Below, piece after piece: positions 24,788 through 33,955 of a stretch of 64,000 nt of DNA. Each line of letters opens with the position of its first letter. Positions within the stretch are counted from its first letter, which is position 1. The notes beneath the pieces are model-generated. The model saw only the letters and a list, made by a program, of their open reading frames with translations. It had not been told where the DNA came from and did no database searches. Source of the DNA: an uncultured Bacilli bacterium. GTDB taxonomy: Bacteria; Bacillota_I; Bacilli_A; RF39; UBA660. Location: positions 124,001-188,000 of the forward strand of contig CAKPIS010000003.1 of NCBI GenBank assembly GCA_934162425.1, written 5' to 3'. Both the position numbers and the translations under genes were made by a program.

Positions 24788-25936
24788 TTACCTAACCAAA
24801 TGCTTTTGTTCAAACATCTTATTTTCAACAGCTACTCTTTGAACTAGTCCTAAACAAATTAACAAATTAATCATAAATGATCCACCATACGTATAAAAAG
24901 GAAGTGGAACACCAGTTAGTGGTATAACACCTAATACACCACCTAAATTAATTAATATATGAAGACTAATTAAAGAAGCTACTCCATAACATATTATAGT
25001 TCCAAATAAATTATAAGATCTTCTACCAATTCTTATAATTCTCCATATTATAATAAAATAAGCCGCTAACATTAATATACCTGATACTAATCCCATTTCT
25101 TCTATAATTATTGCAAAGATAAAATCGGTATGAGCTTCTGGTAAATATAAAAACTTCTGCTTACTATTACCATAGCCACTACCAAGCAAGCCACCTGTAT
25201 TTATTGCAATATAACCATTACATACTTGATAACCAGTTTTTTGTCTATACCTAGTACAAGGATCTTTATAATTAAATCTACTTTTTTGACTATCACTTAA
25301 TCCTTTACCAGTTAAAAGCATTACAACTACTAAAATCAAAACTGAAATAACAGCAGATGATGTCATAACAAGCTTTGTCTTAGAATCATATGGAACAATT
25401 AAGAATATAACAACAGTTATTCCCATTATAACCATCATTGTACCAAAGTCAGGTTGCTTAAATACTAACAGTATAAATATAAGTGGTACTATATATGGTA
25501 AAACTTTCATTGTATTACTTATGTTCCTTATCTTAATTAAATAAGAATATATAAAAGCAAAGTATAAAATAAGTACTGTCTTAGCAAACTCACTAGGTTG
25601 AATACCAAAACTTCCTATAAAAAGCCAGCCTTTAACACCATTACTAACATTATCATTAACAAGTACATATACTAATAAACCAATTATTCCAACAACAGAT
25701 AAATAAACTAAATTTTTCCATCTTTTAAGTGGAACACTTATAATAATTCCAGCACAAAAAAGTCCCATAAATATAAATATCAACTGTCTTTTAAAGAAAT
25801 AAAAGCTATCTTGATACTTCATATATGCTTTTAGAGAAGATGCACTTCCTACCATCATAAGACCAAATGCTAAACATATAAAGCTAATAATTAAAAGCGG
25901 TTTATCTATTTTATTAAGTACTCTTTTATTAAACAT
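24788..25936 (-). CDS. ftsW: FtsW/RodA/SpoVE-family glycosyltransferase
   Basis: 382 aa with ten membrane segments. SEDS-family enzyme that polymerises lipid II. The C-terminal signature GVIPLTGVPLPFYTYGGSFM is closest to FtsW (GVLPVTGLPLPFISYGGSS), and the loop with QPSEFAKTVLILYFA holds the essential Asp/Glu region of the family. A Cys-containing extracellular loop (PCTRYRQKTGYQVC) may form a disulfide. I placed the start at 25936, which has AGGAGA at good distance, rather than the longer frame. RodA is the alternative name; no partner transpeptidase is in the window. Confidence 0.85.
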   Translation of the reverse strand: MFNKRVLNKIDKPLLIISFICLAFGLMMVGSASSLKAYMKYQDSFYFFKRQLIFIFMGLFCAGIIISVPLKRWKNLVYLSVVGIIGLLVYVLVNDNVSNGVKGWLFIGSFGIQPSEFAKTVLILYFAFIYSYLIKIRNISNTMKVLPYIVPLIFILLVFKQPDFGTMMVIMGITVVIFLIVPYDSKTKLVMTSSAVISVLILVVVMLLTGKGLSDSQKSRFNYKDPCTRYRQKTGYQVCNGYIAINTGGLLGSGYGNSKQKFLYLPEAHTDFIFAIIIEEMGLVSGILMLAAYFIIIWRIIRIGRRSYNLFGTIICYGVASLISLHILINLGGVLGVIPLTGVPLPFYTYGGSFMINLLICLGLVQRVAVENKMFEQKHLVR

Positions 25937-26064
25937 TTTTAATCTCCTAACATATATATAATACCACATCTTTTTTAAATTTTTAATACCTAGGTATTTT
26001 GTATAACACTTTGTTTACATTTAGAGTAAACTATAGTAGGTAATTATAAAGGAGGGATATTAGT

Positions 26065-26235
26065 ATGTATTATTATGGTTACCAAGGTGGTTACGGATAT
26101 AACTCTCCATGTTCAGGTGGTGCCTATGCTTATCCATCATATGGAAACAATAGTGGATATGGTGCTGCTATAATACTAGTTCTATTTATTTTACTTGTTA
26201 TAGTAATTGGTGCTAGATGGATAGGAAATAATTAA
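26065..26235 (+). CDS. YjcZ-like tiny membrane protein
   Basis: 56 aa: a Tyr/Gly/Ser-rich head (MYYYGYQGGYGYNSPCSGG) and one C-terminal membrane helix (AAIILVLFILLVIVIGARWIG). This layout fits the YjcZ/SscA family of tiny transmembrane proteins, some of which are spore proteins in Bacillus. It has a perfect GGAGGG ribosome site. Just upstream are a palindrome ATACCTAGGTAT (25987-25998) and an inverted GTTTAC / GTAAAC pair, possible operators. Single-gene unit with its own terminator. Confidence 0.75.
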   Translation: MYYYGYQGGYGYNSPCSGGAYAYPSYGNNSGYGAAIILVLFILLVIVIGARWIGNN

Positions 26236-26247
26236 AGACTACTTACT

Positions 26248-26275
26248 TAAGGAAGCATTTATTTGCTTTCTTTTC
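26248..26275 (+). terminator. Terminator of the YjcZ-like gene
   Basis: AAGGAAGC and GCTTTCTT stem (one G-U pair) followed by TTCTTTTCTTTTT. Confidence 0.65.
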
Positions 26276-26337
26276 TTTTTTATTTTACTTTCTTACTAAT
26301 TTATGATAGAATACATTTAAGTTTGGGGATGTATTAT

Positions 26338-26886
26338 ATGTTTAAGAAGTTAAAAATACTAGATGAAAAAGATAAAAGATTAAGAACAAAAAGTGAAAAT
26401 GTAGTTTTTCCTATATCGAAAGAAGAAAAAGAAACCATAAAAATAGCTATGGATAACTTAAGATATAGTCAAATAGAAAAGTACGCTAAAAAGTATAATT
26501 TAAGAGCTGGTTGGGGACTTTCTGCTGTACAAATTGGTATATTAAAAAGATGGTTCATAATAGTAGAAGAACAAGATGATGGTTCATTTAAAGAATACTT
26601 TTTTGCTAATCCTAAAATAATTAGTAATTCACAAGAAAAAATTTATGTTGAACAAGGAGAAGGATGCTTAAGTGTTAATCGTGATGTTCCTGGTATAATA
26701 CCTAGATATGCTAGGGTAACAGTTGAAGCTTATGATATGAATGGTAATAAATTCACTTTAAGAGTAAGAGAAGATTTAGCTATATGTGTACAACATGAAT
26801 TAGATCACTTAGAAGGTATATTATTTGTTGATAGAATTGATAAAAAGAATCCTTTTAAAGACAAAGATAAATATAGATCAATATAA
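26338..26886 (+). CDS. def: Peptide deformylase
   Basis: 182 aa. Removes the formyl group from the N-terminal methionine of new proteins; metal enzyme. All three family motifs are present: GWGLSAVQIG (usual GxGLAAxQ), GEGCLSV with the metal Cys, and QHELDHLEG with the two metal His and catalytic Glu. It starts with MFKKLKILDEK; the ATG at 26338 has GGGG nine bases upstream. An in-frame upstream extension would be a hydrophobic segment without a ribosome site, so I excluded it. Single-gene unit on the plus strand. Confidence 0.94.
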   Translation: MFKKLKILDEKDKRLRTKSENVVFPISKEEKETIKIAMDNLRYSQIEKYAKKYNLRAGWGLSAVQIGILKRWFIIVEEQDDGSFKEYFFANPKIISNSQEKIYVEQGEGCLSVNRDVPGIIPRYARVTVEAYDMNGNKFTLRVREDLAICVQHELDHLEGILFVDRIDKKNPFKDKDKYRSI

Positions 26887-26920
26887 AAACATTTAAGTTA
26901 TTAAAACCTAAATGTTTTTT
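26885..26920. terminator. Bidirectional terminator between def and DUF2752
   Basis: AAAAACATTTAAG and CTAAATGTTTTTT form a stem with A and T runs on both ends. Confidence 0.8.
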
Positions 26921-26923
26921 GTT

Positions 26924-27313
26924 TTATACTTTAGTTGGTACTAAATAATTAAAGTAAGGAATATTTCTTAAAATCATATATATAAATAAAACTATAATGA
27001 TAACAATTAATATCTTAGTATTAGGAAATACTACTATTCCTTTAAATATATAATTATAAATTAATAATATTAAATATATAAAAAGCATAATACTTAGAAT
27101 AAACACTCCTGGATTATATCTAAAACTTTGATAAAAATCTAATTTTATCAAAGACTTAATCATTCTAGTTGTACCACAACCTGCACAGTAAAAATTAAAT
27201 AGATACTTAAATAAACATCTAAAGTGTATTAAATCAAGTATTTTAATAGAAAGCAAAATAACTAATATAACTAAAGCAGTTATTAATATAACTTTAAATA
27301 ATCTTTTTTTCAT
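26924..27313 (-). CDS. DUF2752 membrane protein
   Basis: 129 aa with three membrane helices. The DUF2752 signature CAGCGTTRMIKSLIKLDFYQSFRYNPG is present at about residue 43, where the family has CPxCGxTR...LxGDxxxAxxxNP. Function is unknown. The start at 27313 lies one base after the stop of the zinc-ribbon gene, so the two are coupled. Both zinc-ribbon and DUF2752 proteins commonly sit together in gut Firmicutes. Confidence 0.8.
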   Translation of the reverse strand: MKKRLFKVILITALVILVILLSIKILDLIHFRCLFKYLFNFYCAGCGTTRMIKSLIKLDFYQSFRYNPGVFILSIMLFIYLILLIYNYIFKGIVVFPNTKILIVIIIVLFIYMILRNIPYFNYLVPTKV

Positions 27314-27314
27314 A

Positions 27315-27749
27315 TTATAAGAACATAAACATAGTTTCAAATGGTAAAGTAAAATCTATGTTATTATTAGCATTATCAACTACATTAAAGATAACACCTA
27401 AATAATATAATATAATCCATAATACAAGCATACATGCACTTATTATGATACCTGCTATTGAAAGTGATTTACCATCGTTATTATACTTCTTTGATTCACA
27501 TAATCCTATAATAGAAAACACTAATCCTATCCAAGATGATGCACCGCAGCATAAAAGTGATACTAAAGATATTACAAATCCTGCTATTGCAAGACCATTT
27601 TTCTTAACCTTGTCACTTTTAACATTACTTTCATCATTAACTACACTTTCTTTTTCATTAAAATTATTTTTATTACTAAAATCACATTTACAATTAGGAC
27701 AAATCATATTTTCATCTAATGCATTACCACAATTTGAACAATATTTCAT
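27315..27749 (-). CDS. Zinc-ribbon DUF4190 membrane protein
   Basis: 144 aa. N-terminal double-Cys zinc ribbon (MKYCSNCGNALDENMICPNC), a polar linker (25-50), then two membrane helices (about 52-78 and 92-118) of the DUF4190 type, with GLAIAGFVISLVSLLCCGASSWIGLV and KSLSIAGIIISACMLV. Its GGAGGT ribosome site lies in the last codons of smc, so it belongs to the rnc-smc operon. Function unknown. Confidence 0.78.
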   Translation of the reverse strand: MKYCSNCGNALDENMICPNCKCDFSNKNNFNEKESVVNDESNVKSDKVKKNGLAIAGFVISLVSLLCCGASSWIGLVFSIIGLCESKKYNNDGKSLSIAGIIISACMLVLWIILYYLGVIFNVVDNANNNIDFTLPFETMFMFL

Positions 27750-27750
27750 A

Positions 27751-30723
27751 CTAATTACCTCCGTTTATATTATCTTTATTATCAATATCCTCTAGTTTAA
27801 CACTAACTAATTTAGATACACCAGACTCTTGCATAGTTATCCCATATAGACAATCTGCATATTCCATTGTCTTCTTTTTATGTGTAATTACTATAAACTG
27901 AGTCTTTTTCTTAAATTCATTTAAGAACTTACCAAAATTATCAACATTTACTTCATCAAGTGCTGCCTCAACCTCATCTAATACACAAAATGGAACTGGT
28001 CTTACTTCTAATATTGCAAATAAAAGTGCTATTGCAGTTAATGTTTTTTCACCACCTGATAAAAGTGATATATGCTTAAGTGTTTTACCTGGTGGAAGAG
28101 CTTTTATATCAATACCAGTTTTTAATATATCATCTGGATCAGTTAATGAAAGTTCTGCATTACCACCACCAAATAATTTTTTAAATACTTCTTTAAATTT
28201 TTCTTTTATTTCATTAAATGTATTAATAAATTTTTCTTTCATAATATCATCTAATTCTTTAATTATTTCAAGTATTGTATCCTCAGCCTTTTCTAAATCA
28301 TTTCTCTGATTAGTTAAAAATTCATGTCTTGTCTTTACTCTTTCATACTCTTCTATAGCCCCTAGATTAACTTCTCCTAATCTTTTTATCTCAGCCTTAC
28401 ATTTATCAACAATCTGCCTAGCTTCTTTTTTATCCATATCTAAAAAGTAATTTTCTTTAGCTTTTTCATAAGTTATAGAATAATCTTCAGTTAAAGTATT
28501 AAGTAAATTATCAAGCATTACATCTAATCTATTTACCTTTATTTCTAAATCTTTTAACTCATCTTTTTTCTTGTAATATAAAGAGTTATTTAACCTAGAT
28601 TCTTTTTCCATGTCTTCTATAGTTTCATTATTACTATTAATAATAGCTTTAATATTATTAACATTTAATTCTAAACTTTGTCTTTGTCTTTCTTTTTCAT
28701 AGAACTCTTCTACTATCTTTTCTTCTTCTTTAGATAAAGTATTATTAATTAAACCTTTTATATTATTTACTTCTTCTTTTAAATTATCTAATTCTTTTTC
28801 TAAAGAACTTTTCTTAAGCAATTCATAATTATAACTTGCTTCTAGCTTAGTTTTTTCATCTAGAGTTTTATTTTTTAAATTATCATAAACTTTATATTTA
28901 TTATCTTCTATGTTTATCTTTTCTTCTTTTTCTTTTCTTTTTTCTTGAAGTTTTCTAAGAAGTTCACAGTTATAATTTAAGTCGTGTTTTTGTGTTATTA
29001 TGTTTGTTTGATTTTTTATTACACCACCTGTTATAGCTCCTCCAGTATGAACTAGTTCTCCATCTAATGATACTACTTTATATCTATATGATATTTTTCT
29101 TGCAATAGAATTTGCACTATCTAAATCTTTTACTATAATAGTTGTACCTAGCCTATTTTTAATTATTCTATCATAAGTAGATTCATATCTAACTAAGTTA
29201 GATGCAACATCAATAAAATCATTTTCTAATCTTAATATTCTAAGTGTTTCATTATCTATGTATCCTTCTTTAATTATATTAATAGGAAAAAATGTTGCTC
29301 TTCCAAATTTATTTATTTTAAGATAATTAACTGCATCTTTAGCAGCTAATTCATCTGTTGTAACTATATAAGAAGATGCAGATGCTAAAGCTGTTGAAAT
29401 AGCTGTAGCATAAAGGTCATCAACTTCAATTAATGATGCAATAGTTCCATGAATACCAGTAAGTTTTGGATTATCTAAAACACATTTAACAGCATATGGT
29501 AAACTAGAATTATTCTCTATAGAAGTCTTTAACATTTCTATTTTATACTTTGTTTCATTTTCTAATCTATTTTGAGTTAACATGTCATTTTCTAGAGCGT
29601 CATGTACTTCTTTTAGTTTATTAAACTTAAAGATTATATCATCATAAGTTAAATTAACTTCATCTAATTTTTTCTTAATCATTGATATATTATTATTACT
29701 TGCAAATATTTCATTTTCTTTTCTTAAAATATTTTCTTTTATATTAACTAAATTATCATGTACTTTCGTATCACTTGCATTATACTTTTGTCTTTCTGTA
29801 ATAAGATTTTTTTTACCCTTTAATTCTTCAGCTTCTTTTGTTATAGCATTTAACTTATTTTGCATTTCAAATAATTCTTCATTATTTTTAGTTTGCTCTA
29901 ATTTTAATTTTTCACTACTAGCCAAAAACGTAGAATTATCAGTTTCCATTAAAGTAAGTTCATTAGTTAAATTAGATACCTTTAATTTATTTTCCTGATA
30001 CTCGGTATTCATACTTTCTACTTCACTAACTATTAACGATACTTCAATTGAGTCTAATTTTTCTTTGTTTTCTAAATATTTTTTAGCATTATCGCTTTGT
30101 TTTTCAAGAGGTTTTAAGTTAGATTCTATTTCTAAAATAATATCATTTATTCTAGTCATATTATCATGCGTTCTATCTAGTTTTCTTAACGCTTCATCTT
30201 TTCTTTTTCTATATTTTAATACATTAGCAGCCGACTCAAATATAATTCTCCTATCCTCTGGTTTATTAGATAATATTGCACCTATATCACCTTGTGAAAT
30301 AATATTAAATGATTCTTTATTTACACCAGTATCAACAAGTAAATCTTGTATATCTTTAAGTCTACATTTTTCATTATTTAAATAATATTCATTTTCTCCG
30401 GTTTTATATATACATCTTTTAATTTGCACTTCAGAATAATCTATTGGTAAATATTTATCAGTATTATCAAAAACTAATGTAACACTTGCAAGATTAGCTG
30501 CTTTTCTTGATTTACTACCAGAAAATATTACATCACTCATAGCACCTTCACCACGTAATTGTTTAACTGATTGTTCACCAAGTACCCATCTTATAGCATC
30601 TACTATATTACTTTTACCAGAACCATTAGGTCCTACTATACCAGATATACCACTTGTTAAATTAATTGTAATTTTATCTGCAAAAGATTTAAAACCGGAA
30701 GTTCTAATTTCCTTTAAATACAT
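27751..30723 (-). CDS. smc: Chromosome condensation protein SMC
   Basis: 990 aa, clearly shorter than the 1186 aa of B. subtilis SMC. Walker A GPNGSGKSN and Q-loop at the N-terminus, coiled coil (about 170-390), hinge (about 400-530, with GAITGGVI), second coiled coil, then the signature LSGGEKTLTAIALLF and Walker B FCVLDEVEAALD. The missing length is in the coiled-coil arms. I set the start at ATG 30723 (MYLKEIRTSGFKSF), which matches the family; the upstream GTG is part of the AGGTG ribosome site. Follows rnc directly, as in Bacillus. Confidence 0.94.
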   Translation of the reverse strand: MYLKEIRTSGFKSFADKITINLTSGISGIVGPNGSGKSNIVDAIRWVLGEQSVKQLRGEGAMSDVIFSGSKSRKAANLASVTLVFDNTDKYLPIDYSEVQIKRCIYKTGENEYYLNNEKCRLKDIQDLLVDTGVNKESFNIISQGDIGAILSNKPEDRRIIFESAANVLKYRKRKDEALRKLDRTHDNMTRINDIILEIESNLKPLEKQSDNAKKYLENKEKLDSIEVSLIVSEVESMNTEYQENKLKVSNLTNELTLMETDNSTFLASSEKLKLEQTKNNEELFEMQNKLNAITKEAEELKGKKNLITERQKYNASDTKVHDNLVNIKENILRKENEIFASNNNISMIKKKLDEVNLTYDDIIFKFNKLKEVHDALENDMLTQNRLENETKYKIEMLKTSIENNSSLPYAVKCVLDNPKLTGIHGTIASLIEVDDLYATAISTALASASSYIVTTDELAAKDAVNYLKINKFGRATFFPINIIKEGYIDNETLRILRLENDFIDVASNLVRYESTYDRIIKNRLGTTIIVKDLDSANSIARKISYRYKVVSLDGELVHTGGAITGGVIKNQTNIITQKHDLNYNCELLRKLQEKRKEKEEKINIEDNKYKVYDNLKNKTLDEKTKLEASYNYELLKKSSLEKELDNLKEEVNNIKGLINNTLSKEEEKIVEEFYEKERQRQSLELNVNNIKAIINSNNETIEDMEKESRLNNSLYYKKKDELKDLEIKVNRLDVMLDNLLNTLTEDYSITYEKAKENYFLDMDKKEARQIVDKCKAEIKRLGEVNLGAIEEYERVKTRHEFLTNQRNDLEKAEDTILEIIKELDDIMKEKFINTFNEIKEKFKEVFKKLFGGGNAELSLTDPDDILKTGIDIKALPPGKTLKHISLLSGGEKTLTAIALLFAILEVRPVPFCVLDEVEAALDEVNVDNFGKFLNEFKKKTQFIVITHKKKTMEYADCLYGITMQESGVSKLVSVKLEDIDNKDNINGGN

Positions 30724-30741
30724 ATATTTCACCTACTATAC

Positions 30742-31407
30742 TTATAATTTAGCTTGTTTTTTTAAAGCATCATGTGCGGCATGTTGTTCTGCTTCCTTTT
30801 TACTCTTAGCACTTCCACTACCTAAAATAATACCATCTACTATCACATTAACATAAAAAGTTCTGTCATGAGATGGACCTTCTTCTTTTGATAATTCATA
30901 GTGAACAGAACTTTTAGTTGTCTGAACAAGTTCTTGAAGTTTAGACTTATAATCCATAAAAAATATTTCTGGTTTATCTTTTATAAAAGGTATAACTATC
31001 TCATATACTATTTGTCTAGCTTTAATATATCCTTGATCTAGATATACTGCTCCTAAAAATGATTCAAACATATCAGCAAGTGTTGCTTTTCTATATCTTC
31101 CACCACTTTTTTCTTCTCCTTTTCCTATCTTTACATATTTTGGAAAATCAAGAAGCATAGCATACTCATATAAAGCATTTTCACAAACATACATTGATCT
31201 TATCTTAGTCATCTTACCTTCTTCATAATTAGTAGTATTATAAAGATAATCACTCATAATTAAATCAAGTACTTTATCACCTAAAAACTCTAATCTTTGA
31301 TAATCTTCTTTTAAATTATGCTCATTACAATATGATGAATGTGAAAATGCTGTATCATAAATATGCATATTATCAGTTTTAATATTAAACCTATCTAATA
31401 GTTCCAT
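30742..31407 (-). CDS. rnc: Ribonuclease III
   Basis: 221 aa. Cuts double-stranded RNA in rRNA processing. The catalytic signature is QRLEFLGDKVLDLIMSDYLY, with further acidic residues in TLADMFESFLGAVYLDQG; a C-terminal double-stranded RNA binding domain (about 150-218) has SKLQELVQTT and GSAKSKKEAEQHAAHDALK. The ATG at 31407 follows a GGTGAT site. Forms an operon with smc and the two small membrane proteins. Confidence 0.95.
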   Translation of the reverse strand: MELLDRFNIKTDNMHIYDTAFSHSSYCNEHNLKEDYQRLEFLGDKVLDLIMSDYLYNTTNYEEGKMTKIRSMYVCENALYEYAMLLDFPKYVKIGKGEEKSGGRYRKATLADMFESFLGAVYLDQGYIKARQIVYEIVIPFIKDKPEIFFMDYKSKLQELVQTTKSSVHYELSKEEGPSHDRTFYVNVIVDGIILGSGSAKSKKEAEQHAAHDALKKQAKL

Positions 31408-31433
31408 AATATATCACCCAAACAAATTATAAC

Positions 31434-31458
31434 AAAAAAACTAGAGTAAATCTAGTTC
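31434..31458 (-). terminator. Terminator of murD
   Basis: AACTAGA and TCTAGTT stem with a TTTAC loop, followed by TTTTTTG on the minus strand. It overlaps the last codons of murD. Confidence 0.8.
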
Positions 31459-32801
31459 TTATTATATTTATTAACTAACTCTTTAAACTCATGACCTCTT
31501 ACTTCGCACTCTTTATATTGATCCCAAGAAGCTGATGCTGGAGAAAGAAGTACAACATCTTTATCACTTACTATTTTTACAATATCATCAAAACTATCTT
31601 TTAGGTATTCATGAATAAAGGATGGAATATTTAAACTATCTGCAAAATCCTTTACTCTATTTCTACATGAACCTATTCCAATAATAGCTTTAACGTTTTT
31701 CATATATGGCTTTAATTCTTCAAAGTTTTGACCTCTTTCTAATCCACCCAAAATAATAATAGTTGGTTTATCAAAAGAGGAAAGAGCTATTTGAGTACAT
31801 TTAATATTAGTTGCCTCAGTATCATTATAACACTTTGCACCATTTAAATATCCACAGTATTCTAATCTATGTTCAACACCTTTAAAATTATATAATACTT
31901 CTCTTATTACATCATTTGAAACAGTTAAAGCCTTAACAGCTAATATTGCAGCCATAGCATTTTCTATGTTATGCTTACCTACTATAATCATATTATCAGT
32001 ATTTAATACTTCCTCATCATTATAATAAATAGAAGATCCTTTTAAATAACAATTAGCTTTATTCTTACTAGAAAAATATAATTTATTTGATTTTATATCT
32101 TTAGTTTGTTCTAATACTTCATTATCTTCTAAATTTAATATTGCAATATCATCTTTAGTTTGATTTTTAAATATTTTTGTTTTAACATCTTTATACATCT
32201 TATAGCTATTGTTAAAAAAATCAATATGGGCTTCAGATAAATTAGTCATAATCGCAATATTCGGTTTAAATGTACTTAAATTATTTAACTGCTGACAAGA
32301 TGTTTCCATAACTATTATGTCACCAGCTTTTAATTTATCTAAAAAACTACATAAAGGATATCCAATATTACCTGCTAAATGAGCAATATATCCTGCCTTT
32401 TTTAATATTTCATAAATAAGTGTTGTGGTAGTCGTTTTACCATTTGTACCTGTAATACCTATTAAAGTAACGTCTTTAGGTAGTAATCTATAAGCCATCT
32501 CTACTTCATTAATAACTTCAATGCCAAGTTCTTCTGCTTTTTTTACATACTTATGATTAATAGGTACTCCTGGATTTTTAATTAAATAATCATATCTAGA
32601 ATCCAATAAGTCATCAGGATGAGATCCAAAAAAGAATTTAACTCCTAATTTTTTTAACTCTTCTACCTTTTCTTTATCTGCAGTATTTTCATCCTTTCCG
32701 TCATTTATTAGTACTTCATTTCCTCTTTTTATTAAAAACTTAGCTGCCTCATACCCACTTCTTGCAAAACCAAGTATAAATATTTTTTTATTTTCAAACA
32801 T
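31452..32801 (-). CDS. murD: UDP-N-acetylmuramoylalanine--D-glutamate ligase
   Basis: 449 aa. Adds D-glutamate to the cytoplasmic peptidoglycan precursor. N-terminal Rossmann-like domain (KIFILGFARSGYEAAKFL), central ATPase domain with GITGTNGKTTTTTL (about 115), and a C-terminal domain with YNDTEATN and GGLERGQNF. All expected residues are present. It follows the repeat-protein gene by 13 bases. No other mur genes are nearby. Confidence 0.95.
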   Translation of the reverse strand: MFENKKIFILGFARSGYEAAKFLIKRGNEVLINDGKDENTADKEKVEELKKLGVKFFFGSHPDDLLDSRYDYLIKNPGVPINHKYVKKAEELGIEVINEVEMAYRLLPKDVTLIGITGTNGKTTTTTLIYEILKKAGYIAHLAGNIGYPLCSFLDKLKAGDIIVMETSCQQLNNLSTFKPNIAIMTNLSEAHIDFFNNSYKMYKDVKTKIFKNQTKDDIAILNLEDNEVLEQTKDIKSNKLYFSSKNKANCYLKGSSIYYNDEEVLNTDNMIIVGKHNIENAMAAILAVKALTVSNDVIREVLYNFKGVEHRLEYCGYLNGAKCYNDTEATNIKCTQIALSSFDKPTIIILGGLERGQNFEELKPYMKNVKAIIGIGSCRNRVKDFADSLNIPSFIHEYLKDSFDDIVKIVSDKDVVLLSPASASWDQYKECEVRGHEFKELVNKYNKN

Positions 32802-32814
32802 TTTATCCCCCTTA

Positions 32815-33852
32815 TTATTTAATTTTACCAGACAAATACTCTTTAGTTTCTGTTACATGACTAATAGTTTCTTCCTGCTTTCTAATTTGCATTTGTACTT
32901 TTCTAATTTTCATACAAAGCTCTTCTATATCACTATTTAAATTAGATATATCAACATCAAATCCTTTAATCCTAGCAGATGCTAATTTTTCTATTGCATT
33001 AATAATATGCATTTTCTCAGTAATATCAAAATCACTACGTGAATCAGCACCTAAACCAGCTAAATATGTAGTAAAAGATGCTAATTCTTCTTTATATTTT
33101 TCTATGTTTTTTAAAGATGTATATTTACCCTTTAGAGAACTTGATAATACTCTAAGTTCTTCTTTTAATTCATTTATAGAACTTTGCCATCTTTTTTCTT
33201 CATGAGCAGCTAATAAAAGTATTTTATCTACTAATTCATCACTATTAGGATCTAACGAAATAGATACTTCTTTTTCTTTTTCCTCTTCTTCTACATTTTT
33301 TTCCTTGCCACTTAAAGCTTTGTTTTCATTTCTTAATTTTGTTTTTTTCTCACGCATTAAAGATATTATATTTTCACAGCCATACTTTTCAATTTCCTCT
33401 TTAGTTATCAATATACCTCTATACTCTACGTCAATATTATCAAAAGCATTTTTTTCTATTTCATATACATTACTTGGAATAACTACTTTAGTTAATTTAT
33501 TCTTGCTAAAAGCATTCCTTCCTATTTTTTTTAAACTATTAGGTAAAGAAATATGACTAATATTATTTTTATAAAAAGCTTCGGATGGTATCTCTTCTAT
33601 TCCTTCTTTAAAAGTAACTGTTTCTATATCATTCATTGCAAAAGAATCCATACCAATTTCTTCAACTGTTGATGGTATTTCTAAACTTTTAATTCTGTTA
33701 TTTGCAAATGCATAAGCTCCTATTTTTTCAAGTCCTTCTGGTAATTTTAATATAGATATATTTTCATTATTATAAGCTCCTATTGGAATTTCTTTAGTTC
33801 CTTCACTAATAACTATTGTTTTCTTTATAATATTATCTTTATTTTCAAACAT
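32815..33852 (-). CDS. BspA-type leucine-rich repeat protein with C-terminal coiled coil
   Basis: 345 aa, no signal peptide. Residues 15-165 hold five LRR_5 (BspA/Treponema) repeats of about 23 residues: LPEGLEKIGAYAFANN, IPSTVEEIGMDSFAMN, FKEGIEEIPSEAFYKN, LPNSLKKIGRNAFSKN, IPSNVYEIEKNAF. The rest (about 175-345) is a charged, mostly helical region likely to form coiled coil. Most LRR_5 proteins are surface proteins; the absence of an export signal makes this one probably cytoplasmic. First gene of the murD transcription unit. Confidence 0.8.
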   Translation of the reverse strand: MFENKDNIIKKTIVISEGTKEIPIGAYNNENISILKLPEGLEKIGAYAFANNRIKSLEIPSTVEEIGMDSFAMNDIETVTFKEGIEEIPSEAFYKNNISHISLPNSLKKIGRNAFSKNKLTKVVIPSNVYEIEKNAFDNIDVEYRGILITKEEIEKYGCENIISLMREKKTKLRNENKALSGKEKNVEEEEKEKEVSISLDPNSDELVDKILLLAAHEEKRWQSSINELKEELRVLSSSLKGKYTSLKNIEKYKEELASFTTYLAGLGADSRSDFDITEKMHIINAIEKLASARIKGFDVDISNLNSDIEELCMKIRKVQMQIRKQEETISHVTETKEYLSGKIK

Positions 33853-33927
33853 TATAACACCTCTTTATCTATTAACAATATTATCACAATAAAGCTTATT
33901 TGGTCAAACTATTATCCATAACTTTAC

Positions 33928-33955
33928 AAAAAAGAAAGCATTAATTTGCTTTCTT
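33928..33955 (-). terminator. Terminator of the lipase gene
   Basis: AAGAAAGCA and TGCTTTCTT form a perfect stem followed by TTTTTTG on the minus strand. It overlaps the lipase stop codon. Confidence 0.8.
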
